DNA of 5,769 bases from Pedobacter sp. (GTDB lineage: Bacteria; Bacteroidota; Bacteroidia; Sphingobacteriales; Sphingobacteriaceae): NCBI GenBank assembly GCA_028287885.1, contig JAQBOT010000243.1:1-5769 (forward strand), written 5' to 3'. Within the stretch, counting starts at the first letter, position 1; every line of letters starts with the position of its first letter. A program made the translations under genes and the position numbers. Below the pieces are notes generated by a model that saw nothing but the letters and a program-made list of their open reading frames with translations, was not told the DNA's origin and did not search any database. Shown one piece after another: positions 5,651 through 5,769 of this stretch.

Positions 5651-5769
5651 TTAATGTACGTCTACTGGAATGTTCACATTCTTCTTAAATTTCTGCAAGT
5701 ATAGTAGTGGAATTGAACATAACATAATCATTCCTGCTACCCAATAGGCATCATTGTAGGTAAGCAACA
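5651..5769 (-). CDS. C-terminal end of a probable MFS efflux permease (DHA2 / EmrB-like), cut by right edge
   Basis: The minus-strand frame is open from the right edge to TAA (complement of 5651-5653) and encodes 38 residues, beginning LLTYNDAYWVAG and ending in a charged and polar tail (QKFKKN, then VNIPVDVH). Within it AYWVAGMIMLCSIPLLYL is one hydrophobic membrane-spanning helix followed by a basic cytoplasmic tail, as at the end of 14-helix DHA2 drug:proton antiporters. The YNDA(F/Y)W pattern before the last helix is one I associate with DHA2 permeases in Bacteroidota. The start and all catalytic helices lie outside the window, so the substrate is unknown. If it is EmrB-like, an EmrA-type adaptor and a TolC-type outer membrane gene would be expected upstream, beyond the right edge. 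That it is coding is well supported by the downstream terminator; the family call is less certain. Confidence 0.65.
   Translation of the reverse strand, partial: LLTYNDAYWVAGMIMLCSIPLLYLQKFKKNVNIPVDVH

Noticed and set aside
5555..5654. Two AAACCTTTAA copies as direct repeats of an inserted element
   Set aside because: Ten-base A/T-rich repeats 90 bases apart are easily due to chance, and the sequence between them holds only a terminator, with no transposase or terminal inverted repeats.

Overview
The window looks like chromosomal DNA from a Bacteroidota bacterium, most likely of the Sphingobacteriaceae (Pedobacter-like). Three things point there. The genes lack Shine-Dalgarno sequences and have A/T-rich leaders. 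One promoter candidate fits the Bacteroidota consensus (TTG, 20 bases, TAnnTTTG). The S9 peptidase and the phosphoenolpyruvate carboxylase are of the types I associate with that phylum. The genus assignment is inference; no rRNA or marker gene is present.

Layout, left to right. (1) Bases 2-1291, plus strand: the C-terminal part of an S9 (prolyl oligopeptidase/DPP-IV-like) serine peptidase, cut by the left edge. (2) Bases 1292-1436: a 145-base regulatory gap with several dyads and a good promoter candidate just before ahpC. (3) Bases 1437-2641, plus strand: a two-gene antioxidant unit, a 2-Cys peroxiredoxin of the mycobacterial AhpC type followed by an AhpD-like CxxC protein, separated by a strong intrinsic terminator hairpin. 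(4) Bases 2703-2753: a 23-bp perfect inverted repeat that probably terminates both converging transcription units. (5) Bases 2777-5269, minus strand: a complete phosphoenolpyruvate carboxylase. (6) Bases 5270-5650: a 381-base non-coding gap with a dyad upstream of ppc and a minus-strand terminator. (7) Bases 5651-5769, minus strand: the last 38 residues of a probable DHA2-type MFS efflux permease, cut by the right edge.

How the genes work together: AhpC and AhpD form a functional pair, with AhpC reducing peroxides or peroxynitrite and AhpD acting as the dithiol that re-reduces it, in mycobacteria from lipoamide. ppc is anaplerotic (PEP plus bicarbonate to oxaloacetate) and has no evident link to the antioxidant pair beyond tail-to-tail placement. 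The peptidase and permease are separate flanking units.

I found no mobile element, CRISPR array, tRNA or rRNA and no convincing new multi-gene system. The most interesting points are the regulatory structure around ahpC-ahpD and the residue changes at conserved sites in AhpD and PPC.
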